The notes: generated from the sequence alone by a model not told the origin. A DNA stretch of 37,274 nucleotides from Paenibacillus sp. yr247 (GCF_900103825.1 NZ_FNIF01000034.1:1-37274); one strand, 5' to 3'. Shown: positions 17,246-27,137, counted from the first letter of the stretch. A program made the numbers and translations.

Positions 17246-17280
17246 AAAAATGCAGCCCCAACTTTTATTGGGGCTGCATT
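17246..17280 (-). terminator. Terminator upstream of second ger operon
   Basis: AATGCAGCCCCAA pairs with TTGGGGCTGCATT around a 6-nt loop; TTTTT follows on the minus strand. It would end transcription from the dinB-like remnant or the LysR gene and insulate the ger operon. Confidence 0.88.
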
Positions 17281-17352
17281 ACTTTCTTACTTGTTCATTT
17301 TTAATTCAGCTTTCATTTCACTTTAGTTGAACAAATTAATGAATGCTTCATG

Positions 17353-17610
17353 TTACTCTAGACTCTGCCTATAAGACTTCCTTACCCTTTCGATTTGTGC
17401 AAGGTTTTCCCGTACATGCTGAACACGGTATTCCAATAATTGTTTGAACGTGAACTGCCCCGCATCGGCATAAACTCCCACTCTCTCCACTTGTTCGGCA
17501 GTCAATTGTGATAGGATTGGCAGCATACTGGCACGGAGTGCTTGAAACAGGAGCAAATATTGATCACGGTCTAACTTCTCATAAAATATGTATGGCGGCT
17601 TTCCAAGGCA
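17353..17610 (-). pseudogene. DinB-family C-terminal remnant
   Basis: The frame reads GKPPYIFYEKLDRDQYLLLF, then LTAEQVERVGVYADAGQFTF and RVQHVRENLAQIERVRKSYR. The final segment matches the last helix of DinB/YfiT-like four-helix proteins (H-x-x-H-LAQIER type). Upstream the frame is closed by a stop near 17615, so the N-terminal half is missing. No start codon with a ribosome site is evident. Confidence 0.55.
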
Positions 17611-17640
17611 TTGTTATGCGAAACGGCTGGTTCAGCGGAA

Positions 17641-18528
17641 TCAGCTCACGCTGTCAGAAGCGTTAAACAACGAGGTCAAATAATTTAACGGTACCGATTT
17701 ATATTTATTTTTGTGCATAATGATTTGGGTATAGAAGGTCGGGAACCGGTCGTCATGCAGTCTTATGCCATGGAGAACGCCTTTATCCAGTTCTTCCCTC
17801 GCAGCGATTCGTGGAATCAAAGCGGCCCCCATTCCAATGATCACGCATTGTTTAACTGCCTCAATACTTCCAAGTTGAGATACGACTTGATAGAGGACTT
17901 GACCGTCTTTTAATGAGCGCTCCAATGCCGTTCGATAGGTACATCCGATTTCGGTCAGGATAAGATCGCTATGGTGCAAATCTTTGATAGCAAGCTCTTT
18001 CCTGGCCAGAAGAGGGTGACTGGGAGGGCAAATAACGATGAGCTCTTCCTCACGAATCAGTGTCGTATGGATTTCCGGATCAATAAACGGCTGATCTAAA
18101 ATGATACCTAAATCAACTTCCCCCTGTTTCACTTTTTGAATAATTTCATTATTGGATGAGGGAAGTATCGTCACATTCAATTCGGGATAGGCATAGCGAA
18201 AAGAATGGAAATAGAACGGTAAATAATAAGCGGCTAAGGATTCAATAGTGCCTATGGTGATGTTTGTCTTCTCCGGAGTTGCGAGGCATTCTTCCGCTTT
18301 CCTGTAGGCTTCGACAATCTGATCGGCATATTGAAGCAATTTTAAACCGTCGATGCTTAATTGCAATTTCTTGCCTACTCTCTCGAACAAGTTCACTTGA
18401 TAATGCTTCTCCAACTTTTGCATTTGGACGGAGATGCTGGGTTGAGCATAGCCGAGACGTTCGGCCGCCCGGGTCAAGTTAAGGCACCGTGCCACCTCGC
18501 GGAAGGTAATATAGTATTGGATATCCAT
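17641..18528 (-). CDS. LysR-family transcriptional regulator
   Basis: At 295 residues this is full length for the family. The N-terminal winged HTH (residues 1-60) has FREVARCLNLTRAAERLGYA and QPSISVQMQKLEKHYQ. The effector domain starts near residue 90 (TNITIGTIESLAAYYLPFYF) and contains CPPSHPLLARKEL. The start is the ATG at 18528 (CGGAGG nearby). The region upstream carries two Fur-box-like sites. LysR proteins usually control a divergent neighbour, but no intact divergent gene remains here. Confidence 0.9.
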   Translation of the reverse strand: MDIQYYITFREVARCLNLTRAAERLGYAQPSISVQMQKLEKHYQVNLFERVGKKLQLSIDGLKLLQYADQIVEAYRKAEECLATPEKTNITIGTIESLAAYYLPFYFHSFRYAYPELNVTILPSSNNEIIQKVKQGEVDLGIILDQPFIDPEIHTTLIREEELIVICPPSHPLLARKELAIKDLHHSDLILTEIGCTYRTALERSLKDGQVLYQVVSQLGSIEAVKQCVIIGMGAALIPRIAAREELDKGVLHGIRLHDDRFPTFYTQIIMHKNKYKSVPLNYLTSLFNASDSVS

Positions 18529-18559
18529 GACAAGCCTCCGTTCATTTACTATTAAAAAC

Positions 18560-18610
18560 TATAATGATAACCATTAATTACTATAGATAATAGTAATGAT
18601 AATCCTTGTG
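18560..18610 (-). promoter_or_regulatory. Two Fur-box-like sites upstream of lysR
   Basis: TATAATGATAACCATTAAT (18560-18578) matches the Fur consensus GATAATGATAATCATTATC at 15 of 19 positions. AGTAATGATAATCCTTGTG (18592-18610) matches at 14 of 19. They lie 32-82 bp upstream of the regulator start. The region is AT-rich, so chance matches are possible, and a PerR- or Zur-type site is an alternative. Confidence 0.4.
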
Positions 18611-18630
18611 CTATAGTATACCTAATTTCA

Positions 18631-18852
18631 TTACTCAATGTGAAGGATGTATTTTGTACGCATTAGTTCCGGTGTTTGCTTCTGCTCTTCAATCCACATC
18701 TCATCCACGGCTTCGCTCACCAATTCATCTCGTGAAATTTGTAAAAGGTGATCTCGGCATGATGATGTTTCCTCAATTGCAATCCTCTTTACTCCGGATA
18801 TATCGAGTTCGTCCAAAAATCCAAGTGATGCCAATGTTTTTTTCGGAATCAT
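18631..18852 (-). CDS. Possible small ORF or gene tail, unknown
   Basis: This 73-codon frame (GFLDELDISGVKRIAIEE, then RDHLLQISRDELVSEAVDE) has the composition of a soluble, acidic protein. It has no ribosome site at its ATG and no recognised family. It may be the tail of a decayed gene upstream of the LysR regulator. Confidence 0.2.
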   Translation of the reverse strand: MIPKKTLASLGFLDELDISGVKRIAIEETSSCRDHLLQISRDELVSEAVDEMWIEEQKQTPELMRTKYILHIE

Positions 18853-19096
18853 AGGCTTTTCAAGCTTGTAAAGCTACTTAGAACATCTCAGAAATCATAT
18901 TGTCATTGCTGCTCATTGAAGTCCACATGAGTCAAGTTTGAACTGGAATACACTATAAGTAAGGAGTTAGGGGGTATGATGCAAGAAATTAAATGTAATA
19001 GCAAATACCCAACATGAATCGATGATCTTGTTCCACAATGTTGTTTTAAATACTTGGTCTGTCTAATCAAAGATACTTAAGGCAGAGCTTTTTCCT

Positions 19097-19266
19097 TTAT
19101 TCATTCTTGTATGGCTGGTGGATATACCGGGTTTTATCCAAATTGATCAAACGTGGTAATTGATTAGTTGGCCAGGCCAATGCTTTTGTAAAGAAGTGCT
19201 TAGCTGTCGGCATATCTCAATTTTCAGATAACAAAAATCAATCGGTTTCCCCATAGAATCAACCGC
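19097..19266 (-). pseudogene. IS6-family transposase remnant
   Basis: Minus-strand frames give AVDSMGKPIDF then, after a frameshift, MPTAKHFFTKALAWPTNQLP and RLIN, DKTRYIHQPYKNE. This matches the IS6/IS240-type DDE transposase segment around the second catalytic aspartate (RAVDxxGxxIDF... AAKxFFxKAL... PRVITVDK). Both ends are missing. It lies directly beside the 65-bp repeat at 19278. The rest of 18853-19423 shows no gene. Confidence 0.7.
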
Positions 19267-19277
19267 TCAATGTCAAG

Positions 19278-19342
19278 TTTTTTTATAGGCTATTTCGATT
19301 ACTGTCTCGGTTATTGCCAGCATTTATCTTTAACTTCATAGG
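19278..19342 (-). repeat. ~65-bp repeat, left copy of inverted pair
   Basis: Read on the minus strand it begins CCTATGAAGTTAAAGATAAA and ends AATAGCCTATAAAA. It matches 27234-27298 on the plus strand with about five differences, including one indel. The two copies bracket the S8 protein pair in inverted orientation. Confidence 0.85.
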
Positions 19343-19444
19343 TTATGTAATATAACATAAAAGGTGGTGGTTGATGGGATAATACATGACGCAATCTAGT
19401 TTTTATTTAATAGATTTAACATTTTGAAAGAGGAAGTGACAAAG

Positions 19445-22400
19445 TTGTATTGGAAAAAAGAAAAGTTATTTAGAATTGTAGTTTCGATATTTGTCTCATT
19501 TGGAATGGTTGTGCCGGTATTCAATGCAAACATGGTGCATGCAGCCGATTCAACTCAAGTTACATCGGCTAAGCCAAGAAAAAGTCAAATTACTTCAGGC
19601 GAGCAGCCTGTAACAAATGCCAAAACCGACGTTAACAGTCATGCGGACGGCGCCACAGCCTCGTCAGATTCTCAAGTTCTAAAGCAAGAGTACGCCCCGG
19701 ACAGCGTCATTGTGAAATATAAATCGAATGTTGCTGTATCGGCGCTGTCCAGTCCGTATGCTGCAGAGCATGTTGCGAACACGCTTCCGTTAACGGAAAC
19801 CGGCGTCCAAGTGCTCCATTTGAAAGATGGAACGGATATTAGTAAAGTCATTGCTGATTTAAAGAATGACGCTAATGTTGAATATGCGGAGCCTGATTAT
19901 AAAATCTACCCGGCCAATATTCCCGAGAAATCCGAAGTGATGAAATCCGAAGTGAAAATGACCATTGATCAAGTATTAGGGCAATATGCCAACACACCTA
20001 AACCATTTATTCCATATGACCCCTTCTTCAAGGAGCAATGGGGATTGAACAACACAGGACAAACCCTTTACAATGGGGATGCTCCAGCAGGTACGCCCGG
20101 CATTGATATCGACGCGACTGAAGCCTGGGCCGTCACTCAAGGCAGCAAGGACCTGGTTGTAGCTGTCATCGATAGCGGCGTCCAAACCACGCTGCCGGAT
20201 TTATATCCAAATATTTGGTGGAATCCTCACCCAGATCCGCAAAAAAATAATCAAGATATTCATGGCTGGGACTTCGTCCACAACGATGGCTCGCTATTCG
20301 ATATCAAAGATAAATATTCCGATTACCACGGAACCTGGCTTGCCAGCATCATAGCAGCTTCCTCGAACAATGGTATTGGTATTGCAGGCGTTGCTCCAAA
20401 TGTAAAAATTATGCCGCTTAAGGTCATGACGAACACCGGAGATATAGCCAATGTTATTAAAGCTATCGATTATGCGCAAAGCCATGGCGCCAAAATTGCC
20501 AATATTGGATGGTTCACGCCTGGCTATAGTCTAGCTTTACGCGATGTCATCGAGCATTCCCCCATGCTCTTCGTATCGGCCGCCGGCGACCATGTTAATC
20601 TGAATACCGATCTTATCCCGGTTTATCCTGCCGATTTTAAAAGTCCCAACGTACTGAGCGTCACGGCTATCGACAGAGGAGGGAACTTGGCCTATGGTGC
20701 AGCATTCGGAAAATCATCCGTCGACGTTGCCGCGCCAGGGGACTATGTCATCACGGAATCTCCGAGCAATACAATTGGTTACAGCGCAGAAATCCATAAG
20801 TATGCTGGACCAACCAACCAAGAATACAAGGGGATATATAACGGGGTAGGCTTTGAAGAAGTCCCTATCAGAGAAGATTTGGGGATGGACCCGAAACAAC
20901 GCCAAAGAATGTTTGACGTTGCGATGGACTACTTGAATCAGGCTCGAGGTATCGACGGGAAAATGAAAGTGTTGCTGGTGCAAGACGATAATGTCAGCTC
21001 CGGTGGAGGCGGTGATATCGGACCTTTTGCCGCAGATGAGACTTTGAAAGTTTATACTGACTTGCTAGATACTTATAAATCCTCTCATCCATTAGACTAT
21101 GAAATTTACACCACTCCAGATCAAAAAGCAGATGGTCCGGATCTTAATAAGCTTAATAACTATGACGTCGTGATTTGGTTTACCGGAACTAAAACGCTTA
21201 TCAATCAAGATGTGTTTTTAACTAAGAATGATCAGGATAACTTGACAACGTATTTAAATAATGGCGGACATCTGCTGCTGACGGGTCATAACACCTTAGA
21301 TGGGATCAGCGAATCTCCATTTGTACTGGATACCTTACATTTGGTTTTGATGCAGGTAGGCTCTAACGGAAACCCGAAGACTCTTGCATATCCGGTACCC
21401 GGCACGATTTATGGGACATCCAAGCCGTTTCAGCTTTCGGATATTAATCTTTTTACCGAAATTCTCGCTTCGGATGATCCTTCGATCACCCAGGTCGATA
21501 TTGAGTGGTCTAGAGGTTATTACCGCTACAATACCGGCACGGATTTTGCGGCCGCTTTCGCAACCGGTACGGCGGCGCTTGTGCTCAGCCAGTACCCGGA
21601 TATGGATGCCGCAGCCGTCAAGAACAAATTAATGAAAAGCGGCAAACCGCTCAGCGCCTTGAACGGCATGACCGTGAGCGGAAGAATGATTAATGCGTTC
21701 AGAGCGCTTTGGGATAAAGACATTCCCGGTACCCCGCTTCAAGATGGGACGGTCAGCGATAAGCTGGACGCAGCATCCAACCCGGATAAAGTCTATGCGC
21801 TCGATCTGAAAGCCGGGGAACAAATCAACCTCTCCCTAACTGGCGATGCAGGAACGGATTTCGATCTTGAATTATACGACTCATCTGCGACAACAGTTGC
21901 CAGCAAAGCAGGAATCGTCGCTTCTTCTGAACATCCGGGGACTTCTAATGAAGCAATTACGTACACGGTGCCTAAATCCGGAACGTATTATGTCGATGTC
22001 TTTGCCTTTGCCGGTGCCGGTACATTTACGCTCAGCATTCTTTCTCGCAGTCAATGGGGAACGTTCGAAGACAACGATAAGGCCCTTCAGTACACCGGCC
22101 CTTGGTCATCCGTGACCAGCCCTTCCTATTCGGGCGGAAAGTCCATGCAGTTGGACGGGGCAGGCAGCGTGGAGTTCGGTTTCAAAGGAAACACCATTGA
22201 ATGGATCGGCTCTAAAGGCGTAAATTCCGGCATTGCCGACGTTTATATTGATGATATCAAAGTAGCTTCTCCTTCGCTCTATAGCGCAACACCATTGACG
22301 CAGCAATCGCTATTTAAACAATCATTAGGCAACGGTCGTCATACCATCAAAATTCAATGGACCGGACAGCATGATAAGTCTTCGAAAAAATCAGATGGCG

Positions 22401-22816
22401 CTATGATCAACATCGATGCGTTTATCGTTTCAAACTTGTTTACCTCGTTTGACAATTCGGTTTCCTATCAGGGCATTTGGGGCTCCGGCTACAGTCAGAA
22501 ATTTACCGGCGGCATGCAGAAATTTTCGGTCGAACTAAATAATTCTGCGGAGTTTTCCTTCACAGGAACTCGAGTCGCTTTGCTGGTCAATAGCGGTCCA
22601 AGCTACGGTATGGCACAAATTTATATTGATGGCGTTCTTGTTACAACCGACCCGGTTGATTGGTATAGTTCCAAAGCGAAGTATCAAGTTACCGTATTTA
22701 TTTCTCCGATCCTTGCTAGTGGCGATCACAAAATCAAAGTGGTCAATATCGGACAGAAGAATGCCAGCTCTACCGGAACGGTCATTACGATCGACGCTAT
22801 CAACGTATTGAACTAA
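19445..22816 (+). CDS. Secreted S8-family pseudopeptidase, catalytic Ser and Asn replaced
   Basis: The protein has about 1123 residues. Numbering below runs from the TTG at 19424; the TTG at 19445 (GAGG upstream) is the preferred start. A signal peptide is followed by an I9-like prodomain (~85-165) and a subtilisin fold. Asp250 (VIDSGV) and His302 (YHGTWLAS) of the triad are kept. The oxyanion Asn is Asp389 (SAAGDH) and the nucleophile Ser is Asp707 (GTDFAAAFATG instead of GTSMAAP). An insert of ~230 residues (~455-690) resembles an alpha/beta glutamine-amidotransferase-like fold (MKVLLVQDDN, GGHLLLTGHN). A PPC domain (~785-870) and two related ~130-residue beta modules follow. Hydrolysis is not expected; substrate binding or a chaperone-like role for the next protein is possible. 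Confidence 0.85.
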   Translation: MYWKKEKLFRIVVSIFVSFGMVVPVFNANMVHAADSTQVTSAKPRKSQITSGEQPVTNAKTDVNSHADGATASSDSQVLKQEYAPDSVIVKYKSNVAVSALSSPYAAEHVANTLPLTETGVQVLHLKDGTDISKVIADLKNDANVEYAEPDYKIYPANIPEKSEVMKSEVKMTIDQVLGQYANTPKPFIPYDPFFKEQWGLNNTGQTLYNGDAPAGTPGIDIDATEAWAVTQGSKDLVVAVIDSGVQTTLPDLYPNIWWNPHPDPQKNNQDIHGWDFVHNDGSLFDIKDKYSDYHGTWLASIIAASSNNGIGIAGVAPNVKIMPLKVMTNTGDIANVIKAIDYAQSHGAKIANIGWFTPGYSLALRDVIEHSPMLFVSAAGDHVNLNTDLIPVYPADFKSPNVLSVTAIDRGGNLAYGAAFGKSSVDVAAPGDYVITESPSNTIGYSAEIHKYAGPTNQEYKGIYNGVGFEEVPIREDLGMDPKQRQRMFDVAMDYLNQARGIDGKMKVLLVQDDNVSSGGGGDIGPFAADETLKVYTDLLDTYKSSHPLDYEIYTTPDQKADGPDLNKLNNYDVVIWFTGTKTLINQDVFLTKNDQDNLTTYLNNGGHLLLTGHNTLDGISESPFVLDTLHLVLMQVGSNGNPKTLAYPVPGTIYGTSKPFQLSDINLFTEILASDDPSITQVDIEWSRGYYRYNTGTDFAAAFATGTAALVLSQYPDMDAAAVKNKLMKSGKPLSALNGMTVSGRMINAFRALWDKDIPGTPLQDGTVSDKLDAASNPDKVYALDLKAGEQINLSLTGDAGTDFDLELYDSSATTVASKAGIVASSEHPGTSNEAITYTVPKSGTYYVDVFAFAGAGTFTLSILSRSQWGTFEDNDKALQYTGPWSSVTSPSYSGGKSMQLDGAGSVEFGFKGNTIEWIGSKGVNSGIADVYIDDIKVASPSLYSATPLTQQSLFKQSLGNGRHTIKIQWTGQHDKSSKKSDGAMINIDAFIVSNLFTSFDNSVSYQGIWGSGYSQKFTGGMQKFSVELNNSAEFSFTGTRVALLVNSGPSYGMAQIYIDGVLVTTDPVDWYSSKAKYQVTVFISPILASGDHKIKVVNIGQKNASSTGTVITIDAINVLN

Positions 22817-22855
22817 TCCGCTTTCCCTATCTTGTTTGAAATGAGGGTATCGAAA

Positions 22856-25800
22856 TTGATTACATCGCTTATCAAGAAATCGACAGCTCTTTTAGCTGTT
22901 GCTAATTTACTAGGCAGCCTAGTGGGACTAAACGTTTCGGCCTCCGCTGCTCGCGTGTTCCCGGCGGAAAAGCTGCATGCTTTGGCCCAAGCTGCCTTAA
23001 AACAGAGCTCGAATAGCCAGATTTCCACATTCACAACTTCAAACGCTCCATTCATCGCATCCGATATCGATACATCTTCAAGCGATAACATGAACGTAAT
23101 CATTCAATTGAACGGACTGCCCGCAGCAGTGGGGCAGTATGCAGCTAAGATGGGATACGTTACGATGGCAGCCGAGTCAACGGAGCAAACGGCCCAAAGC
23201 GAACAAACGGCATTTATTAATGCTGCAAAAGCCGCAGGCATCCCTCTTAAAGTAAACTATCAATACAACACGGTCCTTAACGGAATGGAAGTTACTGTTC
23301 GCGCTGATCAAATTCCGCAATTGGCCAAAATCGCGGGCGTGAAATCCATTCATCGGAATTTGCTCTATCACCCCGTTGTATCGGCGGAAAGCTTCTCTAC
23401 GGTAACGAGGAGCACGTACAACTACTCCTTCGATGCGACTCCTCTTAAGCAACTTGGCGTCGATAAAGCTTGGGAGCAAGGCTGGACAGGGAAGGGGTTA
23501 AAAGTAGGCGTCATAGATACGGGGGTCGACTATATCCATCCCGATTTAAAAGGCGCGTATCAAGGTGGCTACGACTCCTATTTTAATGATCCCGATCCTT
23601 ACGAGGATTATCCGAGTCCGCAGTACAAATACGAAGGCTCCCTTCACGGGACCCACGTTTCCGGGACAATTGCCGGCAGAGCTGTGAACAATACTGACGA
23701 CTTCGTCCAGAAAGGCGTCGCCTATGAGGCGGAACTGCATGATTATAAAGTAATGGGTCTTGCGGACCCGTCGGACCCTAAAGGACCCACAGAGGCTACC
23801 GGGACCTCTGCGCAAATCATTAACGGCATAGAGCGGGCCGTGAAAGATCATATGGACGTTATCAACTTATCGTTAGGAAACAGCTCGGAGAAAGATCCTA
23901 ACTCCCCTGATTCTATTGCCATTAACAATGCCGTACTGGCAGGCGTTATCGCCGTTATTGCGAATGGAAATGAAGGCAGCTCAGGTCCTTACTATTATTC
24001 GATGGGCTCTCCGGCGTCTGCCCAGCTGGCCATCACTGTAGCCGCATCCACAAGCCCTAGTGTCCAGTATAGCGCATCCGTCAAAAGCTCGGTTGTGGCA
24101 AATACCTATCAGCCACTTAATATTGTTACCTGGGAAACCAATCATACGGATTTCCACAACATGTTCGGGTCGGCTCCGGTTGACGCCGTTTATGTGGGTC
24201 TAGGCAAGAAGGAAGATTATGATTCGGTCGCAGGAGCAACCTATGGCAGAATCGATGGCAAAATCGCATTCATATCTCGCGGTGAAATCTCATTTGAAGA
24301 AAAAGTCAAGACCGCCAAAGAGCATGGAGCGATCGGCACCATCATTTTCAACGGAATTAACAAGATAGACGTGCAAGGTAAATCCGTCCCGGATCTTTCG
24401 GATGATATCCCCGGTCGTAACGGACCTATCGGTTCTATCGCCTCTCTCGGTGACAGCTATAAGTATATTCCGCTCATCGATATGCCTGGAACAACGGGGA
24501 GAGCGATTGCGCGCAATCTGACTGCTGGGCTGACATTTACATTCGGTGACATTTTTACGGAAAACCATCTTGCCGGCGATACGATCGCAGAATTCGGTTC
24601 CCGCGGGCCGAATTCCGACGGCAATTACGGTATCAAACCGGACATAAGCGCTCCCGGCGTTAATATTTACTCTACTTTGCCGAAATATGGTAAAAATCCT
24701 GATGGAACGATAGATTATAGCAAAAGTTACGAAAAAGCATATGGCCGACTTAGCGGAACTAGTATGGCGACTCCTCATATTGCAGGTCTCGCGCTGCTTT
24801 TGAAGCAGGAGCATAGGGATTGGTCGCCCTTTGATATTCGGGCCGCACTCGCGAATACCGCAGATGAGATAAGAAACCTAGATGGAACTCCGTATGATGT
24901 TTATTCGCAGGGGGCTGGACGAGCGAATATTGCCAAGGCCATCAAAACACCTGCCGTATTGCAATCGCTTGACAAGATTACGATTTATGATTCGCAAATG
25001 AATCCGATAACGATGCCTAGCGAAGCTAGCAGTGTCAGCTTTGGAACCATCAATCCGGACGGTACGGTTGTTACCGAACCTCTACAACTGAAAAATAAAT
25101 CGAATAGTCCTTTAACTTACTCGGCCAAAGTAGTGATGCATCCGACGGTTACATCCGATCCGAATCATCCGATCGCTACTCCGGTCGTGAGCAACATGAT
25201 CATGACGCTAAGCGGTCTGGATGCAGGTTCCTCGTCGCAAATTACTGTTGCGGCTAACGAAAAGCGGGCATTCTCGCTCTCCGCCAAAGCTGCAAAAGGA
25301 GCGCAGCAAGGCGTCTATGAAGGCGAAGTTCTTCTGGAGAATACGGCATATCCGTCATTGCATCTCCCATTCGTCATTCATGTAGGAGACGATTCGGCGA
25401 ATAACGATTTTCCCTTGCAAATTGAATCGTTATCGAACAAAAAAGTTTACTCGGACACTCCTATCAATATTAAAGCTATGCTCAAATCCGAGAAAATGAA
25501 CTATATTGAGCTTGATGTATTTGGGATAGACGAGAAGTTTATGGGAACAGCAGCTCAAATCTATGACATTGATGATAAGACGCACCAGTATAAACTTATC
25601 CCTTCGGGTGAGATTACTTTCCCCGGTTTTGACGGCAGCTATGCCATAGGGAGAGAAATAGCGACCGGAAATAATATTGTTGATCAGCTTCCGGAAGGCT
25701 TATACAAGATTGGCATCATTGCCGCACATGTTAATGACGCTTTCCAGATAGATAATGAAGCTTACGCCTTTAACTCGGTAATTATTAAAGATAAACCTGC

Positions 25801-27127
25801 GCCTATCAATAACGACGGTTATACGCCGCCATTATCGCCTCCAGCCGGCGGTCCTATCTTCGACGGTGGCGGTTTGCCCGGACCGGTTGAGACAGGACCT
25901 AAGAATATCAATAATGATGTATTGGCGGCTGTCATTCCACAAGGGCAACCGAATATGTCAATCGCTTCCCAGACTGCGGTACAAGGCAAGCAACTTACTG
26001 CCAAGGTGACAGATAGCGATATCCAGAAGGCGTTGGAGGCTGCCAAACAAACGCCAACTTCTTTCGTTGTCGGCGTAACTGACAATAATTCCCATGAAGC
26101 GCAGCTGAAGCTGTCCGGTTCCCAATCGCAGCTGTTGAAGGATGCGCCTAAGAACAGCTCCATCGTATTTGTATGGAACGATGCTTCAGTCGCAGCCCCG
26201 GTCTCAGCATTGGACAGCGTACCCGCAGGTTCCGATGTTACGTTTAGCATAACGAAGGATGCGGATAGCGCACGCGGATTCTCTGACAAATTTACCGAAG
26301 CTTCGATCGTCGGCACGCCTTACGCCTTCGAAGCAAGCAGCACCGTCAATGGCGTATCGACGCCGCTTGCCTTAGCTTCAAATCAGCCCATCCAACGTTC
26401 GTTCGTCTTGGAACAAGGTTCGGGGGCAAAAGCAACCGGTGCCTTGTTTAAAGAAGGAGACAAGTTTTACGCGATTCCTGCGAAGTTTACGCAAGCGGAT
26501 AACGGAGCAACGATCGTAACGATTAGCCGCCCCGGCTTCTCGAGTTATGTCGCAGCATCGCGCCATATGATGTTTGCGGATATCGATCAGTCATGGGCCA
26601 AGGATCAAATCCAATCGCTGGCGGACAAATTCATTCTGAATGGAACTTCGGCAAACGAGTACTCGCCAAAACGCAGTGTAACGCGAGCAGAATTTGCTGC
26701 TATGCTGGTTCGAGCCCTCGGCTTGCAAAGACAAGCATCGTCCAATCCGTTCAGTGATGTGACCCAGCAAGATTGGTTTGCTGAAGATGTTGCGACCGCT
26801 TATCAAGCAGGCCTTGTAACAGGTACGGGCGAAGGTTTCAAGCCTAACGACGAGATCAGCCGTCAAGACCTGACAGTGATGCTCTCCAGGGCCATTAGCC
26901 TGCTCAACCTTCCGAAGCCGACTGGACCGGTTAGCCATCCATATGCGGATTCTGTTCAGTTTAGCTCTTATGCGCAAGACAGCATTCAGGCTGTTACAGA
27001 TGTTGGATTGATGGAAGGTATAACCTTGCAGGACAAGTTCTACTTCCTTCCTGGCCAAGCGACTACTCGTGAAGCAGTTGCAAAGGTTTTGAGTAATCTG
27101 CTCAAAGCAGCCAAGTTGATTAATTAA
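22856..27127 (+). CDS. SLH-anchored S8 subtilisin-like serine protease (Vpr-like)
   Basis: The protein has about 1423 residues; numbering runs from the frame opening at 22832, with the TTG at 22856 preferred (GAGGG 8 nt upstream). A signal peptide is followed by an I9-type prodomain (~90-180). The S8 domain is intact: Asp229 (VIDTGV), His272 (HGTHVSGT), oxyanion Asn380 (ANGNEG) and Ser644 (GTSMATPHIAG). A protease-associated domain (~425-560) interrupts it, as in Vpr/C5a-peptidase types. Beta-rich regions and a proline-rich linker (~985-1015) precede three SLH domains at ~1245-1431 (DQSWAKDQIQSLA, DWFAEDVATAYQAGLV, YAQDSIQAVTDVGLM). It is held on the cell surface. Start is 39 bp after the pseudopeptidase stop, so they are co-transcribed. 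Confidence 0.93.
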   Translation: MITSLIKKSTALLAVANLLGSLVGLNVSASAARVFPAEKLHALAQAALKQSSNSQISTFTTSNAPFIASDIDTSSSDNMNVIIQLNGLPAAVGQYAAKMGYVTMAAESTEQTAQSEQTAFINAAKAAGIPLKVNYQYNTVLNGMEVTVRADQIPQLAKIAGVKSIHRNLLYHPVVSAESFSTVTRSTYNYSFDATPLKQLGVDKAWEQGWTGKGLKVGVIDTGVDYIHPDLKGAYQGGYDSYFNDPDPYEDYPSPQYKYEGSLHGTHVSGTIAGRAVNNTDDFVQKGVAYEAELHDYKVMGLADPSDPKGPTEATGTSAQIINGIERAVKDHMDVINLSLGNSSEKDPNSPDSIAINNAVLAGVIAVIANGNEGSSGPYYYSMGSPASAQLAITVAASTSPSVQYSASVKSSVVANTYQPLNIVTWETNHTDFHNMFGSAPVDAVYVGLGKKEDYDSVAGATYGRIDGKIAFISRGEISFEEKVKTAKEHGAIGTIIFNGINKIDVQGKSVPDLSDDIPGRNGPIGSIASLGDSYKYIPLIDMPGTTGRAIARNLTAGLTFTFGDIFTENHLAGDTIAEFGSRGPNSDGNYGIKPDISAPGVNIYSTLPKYGKNPDGTIDYSKSYEKAYGRLSGTSMATPHIAGLALLLKQEHRDWSPFDIRAALANTADEIRNLDGTPYDVYSQGAGRANIAKAIKTPAVLQSLDKITIYDSQMNPITMPSEASSVSFGTINPDGTVVTEPLQLKNKSNSPLTYSAKVVMHPTVTSDPNHPIATPVVSNMIMTLSGLDAGSSSQITVAANEKRAFSLSAKAAKGAQQGVYEGEVLLENTAYPSLHLPFVIHVGDDSANNDFPLQIESLSNKKVYSDTPINIKAMLKSEKMNYIELDVFGIDEKFMGTAAQIYDIDDKTHQYKLIPSGEITFPGFDGSYAIGREIATGNNIVDQLPEGLYKIGIIAAHVNDAFQIDNEAYAFNSVIIKDKPAPINNDGYTPPLSPPAGGPIFDGGGLPGPVETGPKNINNDVLAAVIPQGQPNMSIASQTAVQGKQLTAKVTDSDIQKALEAAKQTPTSFVVGVTDNNSHEAQLKLSGSQSQLLKDAPKNSSIVFVWNDASVAAPVSALDSVPAGSDVTFSITKDADSARGFSDKFTEASIVGTPYAFEASSTVNGVSTPLALASNQPIQRSFVLEQGSGAKATGALFKEGDKFYAIPAKFTQADNGATIVTISRPGFSSYVAASRHMMFADIDQSWAKDQIQSLADKFILNGTSANEYSPKRSVTRAEFAAMLVRALGLQRQASSNPFSDVTQQDWFAEDVATAYQAGLVTGTGEGFKPNDEISRQDLTVMLSRAISLLNLPKPTGPVSHPYADSVQFSSYAQDSIQAVTDVGLMEGITLQDKFYFLPGQATTREAVAKVLSNLLKAAKLIN

Positions 27128-27137
27128 AGGGTAATTC

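Noticed and set aside
18978..19016. 13-codon frame (MMQEIKCNSKYPT) with GGGGG just before the ATG
   Set aside because: It is too short to support and the spacing is only 1-2 nt.
24290..24814. 174-codon minus-strand frame
   Set aside because: It is antisense to the S8 catalytic and protease-associated domains.
25819..26316. 165-codon minus-strand frame inside the active protease gene
   Set aside because: It is antisense to a well-supported gene, lacks a ribosome site and resembles no protein.
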